Of a stretch of 64,000 bases of DNA, positions 11,700-23,637 are shown piece by piece. The DNA is from Cryptomeria japonica. Taxonomy: Eukaryota > Streptophyta > Pinopsida > Cupressales > Cupressaceae. The notes under the pieces are model-generated. The model saw only the letters and a program-made list of their open reading frames with translations. It made no database searches and had not been told where the DNA came from. The position numbers and the translations under genes are program-made. Each line of letters begins with the position of its first letter. Positions within the stretch are counted from its first letter, which is position 1. The stretch covers positions 193,215,619 to 193,279,618 of the forward strand of contig NC_081410.1 in assembly GCF_030272615.1 (NCBI RefSeq), read 5' to 3'.

Positions 11700-12235
11700 T
11701 TACAAGTTTAAAAATAACTTTATCTCCATTCTAGAGCAAATCGGGTTTTAGGAACTCATTTACAATGTTTACTTTTTCATGCACAAGGCAAAATTGGGTT
11801 TTTGAGAGAGATTTACAAGTCATAATAACTTGTAAGGGGACAATAAAATCCCCTTAACAAGTTTTAATAACTTGTAAAAAGAACTTGTAATGGGGAAATA
11901 AAATTCCCTTTACAAGCGACTTGAAAATAAAACATGTAATAGGGAAATAAAATCCCTGTTACAAGTAAAATCACTTAAATAGGAACTTTATAAAAGAATT
12001 ACAAGTTATTTTAAAATTTATAATTTAAAATTAACTTGTAACTTATCCAAAATGTTCCTATTATGACTTAAAAAGTCAAAAAAAATCAAGGGGGAAATAA
12101 AAAGTAAGTTACAAGTTCTAATTTCATAAAGTGCACTTGTAATTAACTTAAACTTTTCGTACAAAGACTAAAACAAAGGAAAACATTAAAACTTGCAACT
12201 TAAGTAAAATTTCCCACTTGTAGTCAGGGAGAAAA
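11700..12235. repeat. Cluster of ACTTGTAA/TTACAAGT motifs, 5' part of family A copy 1
   Basis: More than ten copies of ACTTGTAA or its complement occur in about 500 bases, many next to GGGRAATAAAATCCC. The homologous stretch of copy 2 (33170-33620) has the same cluster, and a sparser set occurs at 310-430 in the other end of copy 1. It reads like a run of binding sites or a degenerate tandem repeat in a promoter. Confidence 0.6.
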
Positions 12236-12369
12236 AAACTCGAAATTGAAGGAAAAACATAGCAAACCAAACCAAAATGCGATGAAATTTGTAACGTGGT
12301 TTGTGGATGGATTGAGGATTAGTCTAGTCAAAGGGTAAGGCGAAATTTTGCCTCGGGAAGCATTCCATA

Positions 12370-13143
12370 TGTTAATGCATGATAGCTTCGGTAAGATAAA
12401 TGATTGAATGAGAGATAAGTGAAGTCTGTCATTCAATCATTTATCCCATCGATAATTATGATGAAAAACTTCAAGCTATGAATCCTTCATTTGATAACCA
12501 TTCTTCATTCGTATTTGATCAATCTACTTAGTTCGATTAAATGCTTAACTATCGATAATCATCCTATAACACAGAATCCCGATTTAATATCGGTTACATT
12601 ATTTGTGTTCACCGATTATTAAATCGGGCAAACCAATGCAATCCGATTTATATCGGTTAACATATTTAATAGTAAACAAATGATTATCGGATCAACCAAA
12701 CACCGATTAGTATCGGGTGTCAATATAAGCTTGTACCGATTGATATTAGGTTATGTATGCACTGATTAATATCGGGTGGCAAGGTAAATACGCATCGATT
12801 GATATTGGGCTGTGAAGTTAAGCATACACGGATTGGTATCGTTTGTTAAACATACACCGTCTGTTACCACGGCGATTAGCAAAGGGGCATGATCAAGTAA
12901 TGTCTTGATTGGTCATGTCTAAAAGACATGACCGGTCAAGGCATTGCTTGATCGTACCCAGCTTGCATATATATATCAAATGGCATTTGTGAGAAAGGAC
13001 ATTGAAATCAATAAATGCTCCTCTCACCTGCCATACAGAAGAAGATAGTCAGATTTATAATATAAATAGATAATACATAGAACAAGATAATATCAACTAG
13101 AATATAATTGGCATATTGAATGGAAAATTGGACATCATTTACA
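12370..13143 (+). repeat. Copia-1 5' LTR
   Basis: The LTR begins TGTTAATGCATGATAG and ends TTTACA before the primer site. U3 holds a series of CCGATT..TATCGG near-palindromes (about 12700-12845), then a long hairpin (12891-12953), then an AT-rich TATA-like run (ATATATATATC near 12967). Confidence 0.92.
12891..12953 (+). repeat. Long hairpin in U3 of Copia-1 5' LTR
   Basis: Two arms of 29 bases starting GATCAAG and ending CTTGATC flank a TAAAA loop. The four mismatches between arm 1 and the complement of arm 2 are all C/T differences that would still pair as G-U in RNA. It lies just upstream of the TATA-like run. Confidence 0.85.
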
Positions 13144-13155
13144 TGGTATTAGAGC
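13144..13155 (+). other. Primer binding site of Copia-1
   Basis: TGGTATTAGAGC directly follows the 5' LTR. It is one base off the TGGTATCAGAGC that pairs with initiator methionine tRNA and that Copia-2 carries at 23638. Confidence 0.9.
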
Positions 13156-13236
13156 TATAGTTAAATCGAACTTGAGGCTGTTCAATTTTGTGAAAAATTC
13201 AAAGCAAAGCATATATTCAACATCAGAATTCTTCTA

Positions 13237-16200
13237 ATGGCAGGCGCTATTAGATTTGAAGATAGACTCGGAGGAGGTGATGACTTCTCAGCATGGAAGT
13301 TCAGAATTCAGATGATTCTAAAAGAAAATAAAGTCGAATCATTTGTAAAAACTGAAACTGCAAAACCTGAGACTGAACCTGACAAAACAACTTGGAGAGA
13401 AGGAAATGAAAAGGCCATCAAAATCATAGTTGATGGGGTGAGAAATAATATTATGCCCATCATAAGGAAACATGAAACAACCTACAACATGTTCAAAGCA
13501 CTTGAAGATGCATTTGAGATATCTAATGGTAGTAGAATCTTGGCTTTAAAAAGAGAAATAAATCACATAGCCATGATCAAAGGATAATTAGTCAATGCCT
13601 ACTTCATGCAAATATCAGCCCTAAGGGATGAACTGGCAACCCTTGGATATGAGATCCAAAGCATAGAATTAACACTCATTGCTCTAGATGGGTTGCCTAG
13701 CATATGGGAAACATTCGTCCAAGGCATCAGTGCAAGGGATGAATTTCCAAAATTCGATAGACTAAAGGCTGACTGTCTCCAAAAGGAATCAAGGCAAAAT
13801 AAGAAAGGGATCAAGCAAAAGAATATAGATGAAGATCTCCAAGTTCTAAATACAAACTCAAACAAGAAAAGCAAGCAAAAACAATTTAGAAAGAGGAAGG
13901 GTCGTCATGGAAAGAGCACCTTCAAGAAGGACCTTTCACAGATTCAATGTTACAAATGTGACAAATTTGGGCACTATGTTGCCAAATGTCCAGAAAGAGC
14001 CAAACAACAAACCACATTTGCCAAACCAGGAAAATCTAAAAGGGAAGAAGACCCCGAGAAGTATGTACTCTATTCAACACTCACAAACCAAGCATCAAAC
14101 AAAGTTAACTCCCGGGTGATCGATAGTGGCTCATCCAGACACATTACAGGATTCAAAGAAGTGCTAGACTCCATGAAAGAGGAGAATGATGAGAAAGTAA
14201 CTATCGGAGATGACTCCACACATCCAGTCAGAGGAGTTGGAACCTGCACCATCAAACTAAAGTCAGGTGTATCATTACAACTTAAAGGAGTACAATATGT
14301 CCTAGGCATCAAGAGAAACCTAGTCTCAATACCAGCATTGGAGGACAATGGATATAGAGTGACCTTCATGGACAACAGAGTGTTGGCTTGGCCAAAGAAT
14401 TCATTCATCAAGAAAGCCAAATTTATTGGTCAAAGAAAAGGCTACTTGTATGAGCTATGCACAGAGGTCAACCTAGCCCTAATCCATGAAACTACAGATG
14501 CTAATGAAGTTTGGCATAGAAGACTAGGTCACCTGAATTTTTAGAGCTTTATCATCAAATGGGAAACCTTGTCACAGGCCTACCTAAGTTAAAGCAATAT
14601 CATTCAGGGGCATGCAAGGGATGTGCACTAGGTAAAAATGCTAAAGGTATTTTTCAAAATAGTACTAGGAAAACAAGCGAAGTTCTAGAGTTAGTTCATT
14701 CTAATATATCTGGACCTATGTCTGTACCTTCTTTAGGGGGATGTTTGTATTATGTAATATTTGTGGACGACTACTCTAGGAAAACTTGGATCTACTCTCT
14801 GAAATGTATACAATCAGAAGAGATCCTTAATAGGTTTAAGGAATTTAAATCACTAATAGAAAACTACTCAGAAAATAAAATCAAAACCTTAAGAAGTGAC
14901 AATGGGGGGGAATACACCTCAGATGTGTTTAAAGACTTTTGTAAAAATGCTGGGATTAAGAGGGAGCTTACTATAACACTCAACAACATGGGGTAGCTGA
15001 GAGGAAAAATAGAACAATTGTAGAAGCTGCCAAAGCCATGATTCTTGATCAGAATCTAAATACCAACCTTTTGGCAGAAGCAACAAGCACTGCTGTATAT
15101 ATACAAAATAGATGTCCTCACTCCCATCTTGAAGCTAAAACCCCTGAGGAAGTCTTTGCTAAAACAAAGCCAGATATCAGCCACCTTAGAATATTTGGGT
15201 GTCCTATCTATACTCATGTACCTAAGGAGAAGAGATTAAAATTAGAGCCTTCTGGAAAAAGGGGAATACTTGTAGGATATAGTGAAACCTCCAAGACCTA
15301 CAGAATCTATATACCTGGTCAGAGGAATATTGAACTAAGTAGGGATGTAATCTTTGAAGAAGACTTAGCCTTCAAAAGAGCCCAAAGGTCAATAGAACCT
15401 GAAGTCTATATCCCCACCACTATAATAGAGGAAGACTATGCTCCTGAGCTTTAGAGGGAGAGTCTTGAGGAAAATGTAGGTGAAACTCAAAACCCACCTA
15501 GAGAGAACCTCAAGAAAATACCACTATGGGCCACCAAAACTGTAGAAGAAACTCAGAAGTATGTTGCTCCTTCAGGAACCTTCAGAAGAAGTATACCTAG
15601 AGCAACCTGAAGGGTTTGGGATTCATGATACAGAGTCTCATGTGTGTAGACTCTAGAAAGCTCTCTATGGGCTTAAACAGGCTCCTAGGGCCTGGTATGA
15701 AAGAATTGATACTTATCTCTCAAATCTAGGCTTCTCCAAGAATGATGCAGATCCTAACCTCTACTATAAGCAAAAAAAAGGTGATATGCCAATATTGATT
15801 TTATATGTTGATGATTTGTTAATCATAGGAAAAGATCACCTCATAGTTCAGTGTAAGAAAGACCTTACTAAAGAATTTGATATGAAGGACTTGGGACTCC
15901 TTCATTACTTCCTAGGTTTGGAAGTATGGCAGAACTCTGATGGCATCATACTAAACCAGGATAAATATACCTTGGACATTTTGAAGAGATTTGGAATACT
16001 AAACTGCAGACCCATGACCTCTCCAAATGAAAACAAACCTTCATAAACTTAAGGAAGCAATAGTAGAATCACAACCCTCAGATCCTACTCTTTATAGGCA
16101 AATGATTGGGTCCCTGATGTATCTTGTAAATACGAGACCAGATATCAATTATGCAGTTAATGCCTTGAGTCAGTTTATGTGTGAGCCTAAGGAGATCCAC

Positions 16201-16749
16201 CTGATTGCAGTAAAACACATTATGAGATACTTACAAGGTACCCTAAAACTTGGTCTCAAATATGAGAAAGTTGATATAGACCTACATGGATTTACAGATT
16301 CGGATTGGGCTGGAAGTGTGACCGACATAAAAAGCACTTCAGGGTGTTGCTTCAATCTAGGTTCAGCCATGATATCTTGGATCAGCAAAAAGCATTCTTC
16401 TGTAGCTCAAAGCTCCACCGAAGCCGAATACATTGCAGCTTCTATGGCTGCCCGAGAGGCAGTATGACTTAGAAAGTTGCTTGTGGGGTTGTTTGGAGAG
16501 CCTATGAAACCCACTGTTATACGTTGTGACAATCAGAGATGCATAAAACTTTCAGTAAATCCAGTGTTCCATGACAGATCCAAGCATATTGAGATTCCAT
16601 ACCTCTATGTGCGAGATATGGTAGACAGGAATGTGATCCAATTAGAATATGTTTGTACAAGAGATCAAACTTCAGATATTCTGACCAAACCTCCTTCCAG
16701 AGTGAAGATTGATCACTTCAGAAAAGGTTTCGGTATGATAGAAAGGTAA
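13237..16749 (+). pseudogene. Copia-1 gag-pol, defective
   Basis: Domains in order: gag (MAGAIRFEDRLGG start), a CCHC knuckle (CYKCDKFGHYVAKC near 13950), protease (IDSGSSRH), GAG-preintegrase (VWHRRLGHL), integrase core with DNGGEYTS, RT with YVDD near 15810, and RNase H with SSTEAEYIAAS near 16415. Damage: an in-frame TAA at 13585-13587, an extra T near 14540, loss of about ten bases near 14980, a stop at 15452-15454, and a deletion of about 430 bases near 15581 removing the first part of RT. A further frameshift lies near 16025 and a stop near 16466. It cannot encode a working polyprotein. Confidence 0.92.
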
Positions 16750-17064
16750 TTTGCTTTGTAATCTATATTTGCATATCAATAAGATGTTTAATGTGTAAAC
16801 TTCTTTGTCATGATAGGACATTTTGGATTTTATCCCCTGGGTTCATATCTAAGAGGTGACAATCTCTCAAGTTAATGAACACTTGTATGTAGACATTATA
16901 AGGTGACGATCTTATGATGTCCAAACCAGTTATCATGTTGGATCTCTGGTGTGTCATGGATGTGCCATGATTGTGTTGTGGTAAAACATTTGTATAAGGT
17001 GTTAGTGCACATATCACAACTTGGATAAGATGAGAATTTAATCTTTCTCATATGATTATCCTTA

Positions 17065-17187
17065 AGTATTGCGTGTTTAGGCAATACTGATATCACATGC
17101 TTAGGTGATATCCTGTCATCACAAGATGGATGTGATGGACATTTGTATCTCGTGTTTAGGTGATACTTCATATCATGTGATTAGGTG
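17065..17187 (+). repeat. Array of small stem-loops before the Copia-1 polypurine tract
   Basis: Successive perfect or near-perfect stems surround a similar 8-base loop ending TTAG. AGTATTGC/GCAATACT (17065-17088) has loop GTGTTTAG. GATATCAC/GTGATATC (17089-17112) has loop ATGCTTAG. GTATCTC/GTGATAC (17145-17166) has loop GTGTTTAG. ATATCAT/GTGATAT follows near 17170 with loop GTGATTAG. The stems differ while the loop stays, and the same pattern occurs in Copia-2 and Copia-3. Confidence 0.8.
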
Positions 17188-17282
17188 ATATGATTTTCTA
17201 GAGAGTCAGATTGTGTAAAGAATGCTAACTATCATTTGAATTGTGATGCTTGATATATTGTTTGCATTTATCTTACCTAGCT

Positions 17283-17291
17283 AAGAGGGAG
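17283..17291 (+). other. Polypurine tract of Copia-1
   Basis: AAGAGGGAG stands immediately before the 3' LTR, the usual position for plus-strand priming. The same tract precedes the LTRs of Copia-2 and, on the other strand, Copia-3. Confidence 0.88.
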
Positions 17292-18098
17292 TGTTAATGC
17301 ATGATAGCTTCGGTAAGATAAATGATTGAATGAGAGATAAATGAAGTCTCTCATTCAATCATTTATTCTATCGATAATTATGATGAAAAACTTCAAGCTA
17401 TTAATCCTTCATTTGATAACCATTCTTCATTCGTATATGATCAATCTACTTAGTTCGGTTAAATGCTTAACTATCGATAATCATCCTATAACATAGAATC
17501 CCAATTTAATATCGGTTACATTATTTGTGTTCTCCGATTATTAAATCGGGCTAACCAATGCAATCCGATTTATATCGGTTAACATATTTAATAGTAAACA
17601 AATGATTATCGGATCAACCAAACACCAATTAGTATCGGGTGTCAATATAAGCTTGCACCGATTGATATTGGGTTATGTATGCACCGATTAATATTGGGTG
17701 GCAAGGTAAATACGCACTAATTGATATCGAGCTGTGAAGTTAAGCATACACCGATTGGTATTAGTTGTTAAGATAAACATACACCGATTGGTATCGGTTG
17801 TTAAACATACACCGTTTGTTATCACTGCGATTAGCAAAGGGGCACGATCAAGTAATGTCTTGATCGGTCATGTCTAAAAGACATGACAGGTCAAGGCATT
17901 GCTTGATCGTACCCAGCTTGCATATATTTATCAAATGGCATTTGTGAGAAAGGACATTGAAATCAATAAATGCTCCTCTCACCTGCCATACAAAAGAAGA
18001 TAGTCAGATTTATAATATAAATAGATAATACATAGAACAAGATAATATCAACTAGAATATAACTTGCATATTGAATGGAAAATTGAACATCATTTACA
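17292..18098 (+). repeat. Copia-1 3' LTR
   Basis: It matches the 5' LTR with scattered substitutions and one extra copy of the ACACCGATTGGTAT block near 17750-17810. The U3 hairpin is kept at 17846-17908. Confidence 0.92.
17846..17908 (+). repeat. Long hairpin in U3 of Copia-1 3' LTR
   Basis: It has the same 29-base arms and TAAAA loop as at 12891-12953. Confidence 0.85.
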
Positions 18099-18126
18099 CC
18101 ATAGAGTAAAATTTCATTTTTTGACA

Positions 18127-19348
18127 ATTTTTTTTATGTAATGGTCCATCAATTTTGAAAACAAAAATGAGGACAGCACAGCCAAATGCCGCATTTGAAC
18201 TTTAATGGTGGTTGATGATAGCAAGATAGAATTACACTTATAGTTATTGAGAGAGAAGATATTACTCTAGAGGCATTCATGGTGATGCTTACCCAAGTTG
18301 TTGAGCTAGAGTGAAGTACATAGGGTGTGAATGTCAACACGACTTTCTCCAAATCCATTAAAGCTACTAAAACAATGTTTGTAATGTACTTATTTCTTTT
18401 TATAAATGTAAGTATGTACATGAATGGCCATGTGTGCTGTGAATGAAGTTTAAATAGGTACCAATGAATGCCAATCCATATTTCCGAACTAGGTTTATCA
18501 AATCTGAGCAAATGTGCTAATGTACAAATTATTCTTATTTGTCAACCCACGTGTTAATACTAGATTTGATGTTATGTGTGATTGTAAAGGAAATCATTTG
18601 GGTTTGCTAAATATGGGAAGAGAGATTAGGGCTTGTTGAGATTAGTTGCTAAACTTGGTTTTGTTAAGCTTGATATGTGTGTTTAAAACTACAATTTATT
18701 TTTAGTGTTGAACCCTACCCACAATATTAGGGCTTGTATGTTGCTGAATATAATATTATTAAATTTGTCAAATATGCAACTTAAATATTTGGTCATGGTA
18801 TTATAAGGTTTAGAACGGCCAATTAAAAATAATATTTATAGAAGGGTTAATAAATATTTGCATTAATATATTAGCAAGGACATTACATATCGAAGCTAGT
18901 TTTGCTAGAGCTGGTTAAAGTGTTTACTTATGAGTAATATTAGTAGGGATTGAAGGAAAATTAGTATTAATATCTGTTGGGGACATTACAAGTTAAAATT
19001 GTGAGCCTTGTTTTTGCTAGGTTTTTCCTAAAAGGGTTTCCTAGTCTAAATAATATGTTTTAATTTGTGTTTGCCATTAATATATTTTTTACTGGATTTA
19101 ATTTTCTATTAGCATTGTTTGTCTTGCATAGTTTTGTTGGTATTATTTCTTTTCATCTCATAGCTTGGATTTAAGGATTTATGTATTTTGATATTAATCT
19201 TGAGAAGGGGAAAAATGGATGATTTAAGTCTAAATAAATCAATCTAATAAAATTGTTTGCTTGATGTTACCCTCTTCTTGGTTTTAGCATATTAAATACC
19301 CCAGCCAAAATTTGGGAGATAGTTCAAACCCAAATAATGACAAGAATA
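18127..19348. other. Unassigned AT-rich DNA
   Basis: This is the flank to the right of family A copy 1. No ORF, domain or clear boundary is recognised. GGGGACATTACA, which resembles an LTR end motif, occurs near 18978 without a recognisable partner. Confidence 0.4.
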
Positions 19349-20985
19349 TCATGGTTGGGCATACATTTACCAAAATATGCCAAGTTGCCCACATTGTAAA
19401 CATGAAGCTTTCTAAGTATTTGAAGAGTGATAATCATAGAGTGAAGTTGGAATCTGAGTTTAGGAGTGACTTCTAAACTATCGATCGTGCTTTCCAACTT
19501 TTGACTATTATTAATGGGGCTTCTCGATGGTCTTCCAAATTATTTTGTTGCTTTGTAGACTTAAGGAAGCTCTTATATTATATTTTGAGACACCAAAAAT
19601 TATTTGATATTGGTGTTTTAAAGTCTTTCAATATTGCCATCATGAGGCTCTATGAGTACCATCAAACTTAAGTAAGGCTTTCCTTTTGTACCAATTCTTT
19701 TTTGTTATTTACATTGATGGGCTTGAAGTTTTTCTTCATCAATGTGGTCATGTTGATAGTGGTTGTAGGTTACATCATGTTTTGATTGCTAAATTGTTGT
19801 TTGTTTGTTGATATTGTTTAGTTAGCTTACTTTGTCAATGGTTTATAGAGACAACATGATGTTATTGCTCATTTTTGCAAGTTTTGCCATCTTTTGGTGA
19901 ACCTTAGTAAAACTAAGTTCAATATTTTCAACACAACTAGTGATACTCTATCAAGGTTTCAATTTTTTTACAATGGTGAGCTTATAGAAGTAACAAATTT
20001 TTTTACACATTTAGGAATTCAATTTTTTGGATCGTCTTTTGATTTGAAGCATGCTTCAACAATTGCATCTTCGTAATGGATATGCCTTACTTTGTAAGAG
20101 ATATCGGATAGTGTTTTCAAATACATTTTGAGGATATTCCTTCAAAGTTTTAGGTTTGTTGCCCTATGATGGGTCTTCTTACTTGGCTCTTATGAGGAAG
20201 GTTGAGATTGCCACTCTATAGTGTACAAATCATTTAAAGCACATAGTTCTTCAATGCACCATCCATGCAAAACTTACCACCGAACCTTTTTTCCCTGAAT
20301 GTATTTTTACTCTTTCCTTATCTATCTACAAGCTTAGATCCTTGGATGATTCAGACTTAGGCCATGAGATATATTCTTATTTGATGCTTTGTTCTTTAGA
20401 GAGGATTGTGTGCTTGGGCATTCCTAGTCATTGGTGTTGTTGGTATTGAACAAATAGCATACTCCTTCAATTAAATGATATCCCTATTGACAGTCTTCCT
20501 TTATTCAGGTATTTTATAAAAAGCCTTCCTAGCCTTCTTCCTTCAAAGATCATCAATAGAGTTGTTAGAGAGGATAATTATTGACTATGCATCAAGGTCA
20601 CCTAGACTTTTGCATACCTACCTATCCCAAGTTGGCTTTCTATTATGGGTTTCTAATAGATTGTAGATGGTATCATCAGTTAACAAAATTGTCTTCAACA
20701 TTGTTGGTCACATGGCTTACGAATTCCCCTTGGCCAATTAAGGGTATGTTTCCACCAATTATGTGTTGAAACTTGAGATTGACCAACTTATCTCGTAGGA
20801 TGGAAGAATTTTCCTTCTCTGCCCCTCCCAAGAGTTCGAGACTAAGCACTTTATTTTTAGGCATGCCATTTGCCATGAAATTTGTGCAAGCACTAGGGGC
20901 AAGGGATACTATTATATGTATTGAGATCCAATTAGTTCTTCAATTGTCTTTTAATACCTTGATCAAAGATTCGTAGACTTTTTTC
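19349..20985 (+). pseudogene. LINE (non-LTR) reverse transcriptase relic
   Basis: Joined across stops and frameshifts, the translation follows a plant LINE RT. It shows a CCFVD..K motif (19550), IMRLYE (19645), a YIDGLEVFLHQCGHVDSG stretch (about 19720) as seen before the catalytic core, then HFCKFCHLLVNLSKTKF (about 19880) and THLGIQF (about 20010). A later GARDTIICIEIQL segment near 20900 fits the C-terminal region. The FADD catalytic box itself is not intact (near 19800). It is an old, 5'-truncated, non-functional copy; no poly(A) tail or target duplication was identified. Confidence 0.75.
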
Positions 20986-21337
20986 TTTGAGAGGTTGTCG
21001 CTCTTAGATTCTAGCTAGGGACATCACATGCCTAGATACTTTGGCTTGCGTGCAAAGACCTACCCGTGTCTTTTGCCCCAAAAAAAGACTTAAAAATACA
21101 TTTTTTAAAAGCTTACAAAACCCTAAAACATGAATACAACCTTGAGAGTGACCAATATCATTCATTGCATAGTTACAAAGCGCAAAAACAACCGATATCA
21201 TTTCTCTTCACCATTTTCACATTTGTGAAGATGGTTTTTTGAAAAGTGGGGATTGCAAAGATGCTAAATTCATTTGCTAGGCTATGTGAAGGAACTAGCT
21301 TGCACAAAGGAGATTTATCAATCAAAGGTAAGTACTT
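20986..21337. other. Unassigned interval after the LINE relic
   Basis: It is probably LINE tail plus flank. I see no gene or repeat boundary. Confidence 0.3.
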
Positions 21338-22846
21338 GTCATGTCCCCTCCTTGATCATTATATATATAAAACCTAAATGAAATAAATATTATTAATATA
21401 ATATTTATTAATGAAAGATTAATTGAAATTATTAAATATTTGTTTATTTATTAAACATTATTATTTAATAATATTCTGAAAATATTCAAATAAGAATAAA
21501 GCAATATTATTATAAATATTAGAAATTGAGATAATGAATCAAATTATCATACGTAAAGAAGTCGGATATGTTAGATAACCAGTAATCTCTATATGGTCAA
21601 TAATTGATCCCATGCGCCTTGTATGGCATGAATAGTCTTGAAGTTGTGGAGTCTATGCAAGCGATCAAACAAGATAGATCGACTAAGAAAAGAGAAGGCA
21701 TCGAAATAACTTCAGCGACATGGAAACTCCATAAAACAAATGGAGATTATCCCAATCTTAAGCAGCGATTTGTAATATTAATGATGAATTTCATTGATTG
21801 GGCCAAGTGATGACTAGTAAGTAGTAACAACATGAGCAGAGATTATATTTATTGAAAGGAGATAGATATTTCTTTATTGACTGCAAGGATATGTCGACCC
21901 AACCAAATGTACAGTCTAAGACCAAGTGATGTGGAGCGATTCATCCACAGTCCCAAAGTGTTAAGAGACCAGTAGTAATTGATAAGGGAAGTAAGAGATG
22001 AGTTAATATTGATTAGTTGATAATACAAAGATTGGCGTCTAAAATAATGGGTGTATACTATTGGGTGGCTGCAATAATAAATAAGGATGTGATTGGTTAA
22101 CTTCTGATAACAACTATCAAGACAATAATCAAACATCAGTAATGATTACAAAACATATCGATATCATTAGGTAAAGTAATAAACCGATAATTTAAGGAAT
22201 GATGTGATATCCAATGTTTAATAAAGGACATATAATTAGCAGCAGTCAGCATACACTGGAAAGGTATTGATTAATTACCAAAGGCTACATCGATAGTCAT
22301 AATAGCAAGGAAGTGGTGTGATTAGTAATTAATGAACATAAGACATGTCCTATTTGGAAAGAGATTTATAATCCCAAAGGCTATGCCCCTTCGATGGGGA
22401 GGAAGATATAAAAAGATAGGACAAATCATCAAAGGAGGGAGAGAAAAACGGAAAAGAGGAAGCGTGAAGGAAGAGGAGCTGTGGAATGCGGACTGCAAAC
22501 AGATAAGCGATTAACTTCCACGCCACAAGGGTGCATATGTGTGTGGACGTGTGTACCACACACACACATATATATTAATATGGATTCTGTCGTATGTGAG
22601 ATAGTATACCAATCTCTTGGGCAGATTTATAGTAGTATAATAATATTGTCTCATGGGTATGTAACAATAAATATATGCATGCATGCAGCGTATTTGTAAG
22701 TACTTAGGAACAATAATAGTAATTAAGGAATATGTAGATGCAGACATGAAACATCGATGATAATGAAATATAAGATGTTGTGTCCTGCAAAACAGACTGT
22801 TAGAAGTTTAGAACGCAACAAATATATAAGTACTAGTGATTATGGT
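21338..22846 (+). mobile_element. LTR-like fragment starting TGTCATGTCCCC
   Basis: The start TGTCATGTCCCCTCC resembles the LTR type with TGTAATGTCCCC/GGGGACATTACA ends. A core promoter-like TATAAAAAG at about 22405 is followed by a purine-rich leader. The right end merges at about 22847 with Copia 3' untranslated sequence, and no CA end or target duplication was found, so its 3' end appears lost. Only short spurious ORFs occur. Confidence 0.4.
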
Positions 22847-22940
22847 GAGATTATAAGACTACATAAGGAATACTGACCATTATGAGAAATGTGATGCTAG
22901 ATATGTTGTCTTTTATTTATCTTCCCTAGCTAAGAGGGAG
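22847..22940 (+). mobile_element. Extra Copia 3' untranslated remnant with polypurine tract
   Basis: This stretch is nearly identical to 28157-28250, the sequence just before the Copia-2 3' LTR. It includes CTAGCTAAGAGGGAG. So the LTR at 22941 is preceded by the 3' end of a copia internal region. It implies a third LTR unit once existed or that recombination joined two copies. Confidence 0.8.
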
Positions 22941-23637
22941 TGTTGATACATGATAGCCTCGGTAAGATAAATGATTGAATGAGAGATAAATGAAGTCTCT
23001 CATTCAATCATCTATTTCATCGATAGACTATGATAAGACTTCATTTATCATTCCTTTGTCTGATGATTATTATAATTACTCTTCTATATGTTATTGCATT
23101 TTCGGTTTTTCTTATACCAATAATGATGATCGTATGCATGATCATTCAAACTTATGTTGATATTCACATATACGATCTTGCTGTGATCGTATTCCTTGAT
23201 TTGTATATACATAACCTTGCAAACAAATCTTGATTAATATCGGGTTCTTAACCAATGCTTAAATACCAATTAGCATCGGTTATAATTTGTAATGCACAAA
23301 CACCGATTAGTATCGGTTGTATTTATTAAATACATTCACACTGATTGGTATCGGTTAAATACGATTATGGTTTTGAAAAGGCACGATCAAGTAATATCTT
23401 GATCAGCCATGTCTAATAGACATGACCGGTCAAGGTATTACTTGATCCCCTTTGCTTGCATGTATATATACCGATCGGTGGATGTTGGAGGATTATTGAA
23501 ATTTATTAATGCTCTCTCTCCATCTGCAACATACAATATAATAATCAGATTTATTATATAGTGAATTGACAATTACATTAAAAATACAATAACATTATAT
23601 ATCTTGCTCATTGAATAGAAAATTGAAAACATTTACA
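22941..23637 (+). repeat. Copia-2 5' LTR
   Basis: It begins TGTTGATACATGATAG. It has CCGATT..ATCGG motifs, the U3 hairpin at 23385-23447, then TATATATA near 23463. The primer site TGGTATCAGAGC follows at 23638. Confidence 0.93.
23385..23447 (+). repeat. Long hairpin in U3 of Copia-2 5' LTR
   Basis: It has arms of 29 bases (GATCAAG...CTTGATC) and a TAATA loop. Mismatches relative to Copia-1 fall in both arms. Confidence 0.85.

Larger units (their letters stand above)
12370..18098 (+). mobile_element. Copia-1: Ty1-copia LTR retrotransposon
   Basis: CCATA at 12365-12369 and 18099-18103 is the target duplication. LTRs are 12370-13143 and 17292-18098. The element is 5,729 bp, nested in family A copy 1. 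By eye the LTRs differ at roughly 4% of positions plus a block of about 30 bases present only in the 3' LTR, so it is the oldest of the three copia elements here. The coding region is defective (see gag-pol entry). Confidence 0.93.
1..18126 (-). mobile_element. Family A element, copy 1 (interrupted by three insertions)
   Basis: The element reads right to left and survives in four pieces: 18099-18126, 11252-12369, 7279-9596 and 1-2289. The pieces are collinear with the less interrupted copy at 28948-33801, which is how the insertions were found. The right end on the minus strand begins TGTCAAAAAATGAAA, matching TGTTAAAAAATGAAA of copy 2 at 33801, so a TG terminus is supported. The left end lies at or beyond base 1. 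Without insertions it spans at least about 5.7 kb. Order on the minus strand: about 1.1 kb of promoter-like DNA, a leader intron, a long ORF, then a second TATA region. No terminal direct repeat is visible. Family unclassified; LTR-related origin is inferred. Confidence 0.7.

Noticed and set aside
18149-18511. 120-codon minus-strand ORF
   Set aside because: No recognisable domain, no homologous copy in the window, AT-rich setting.
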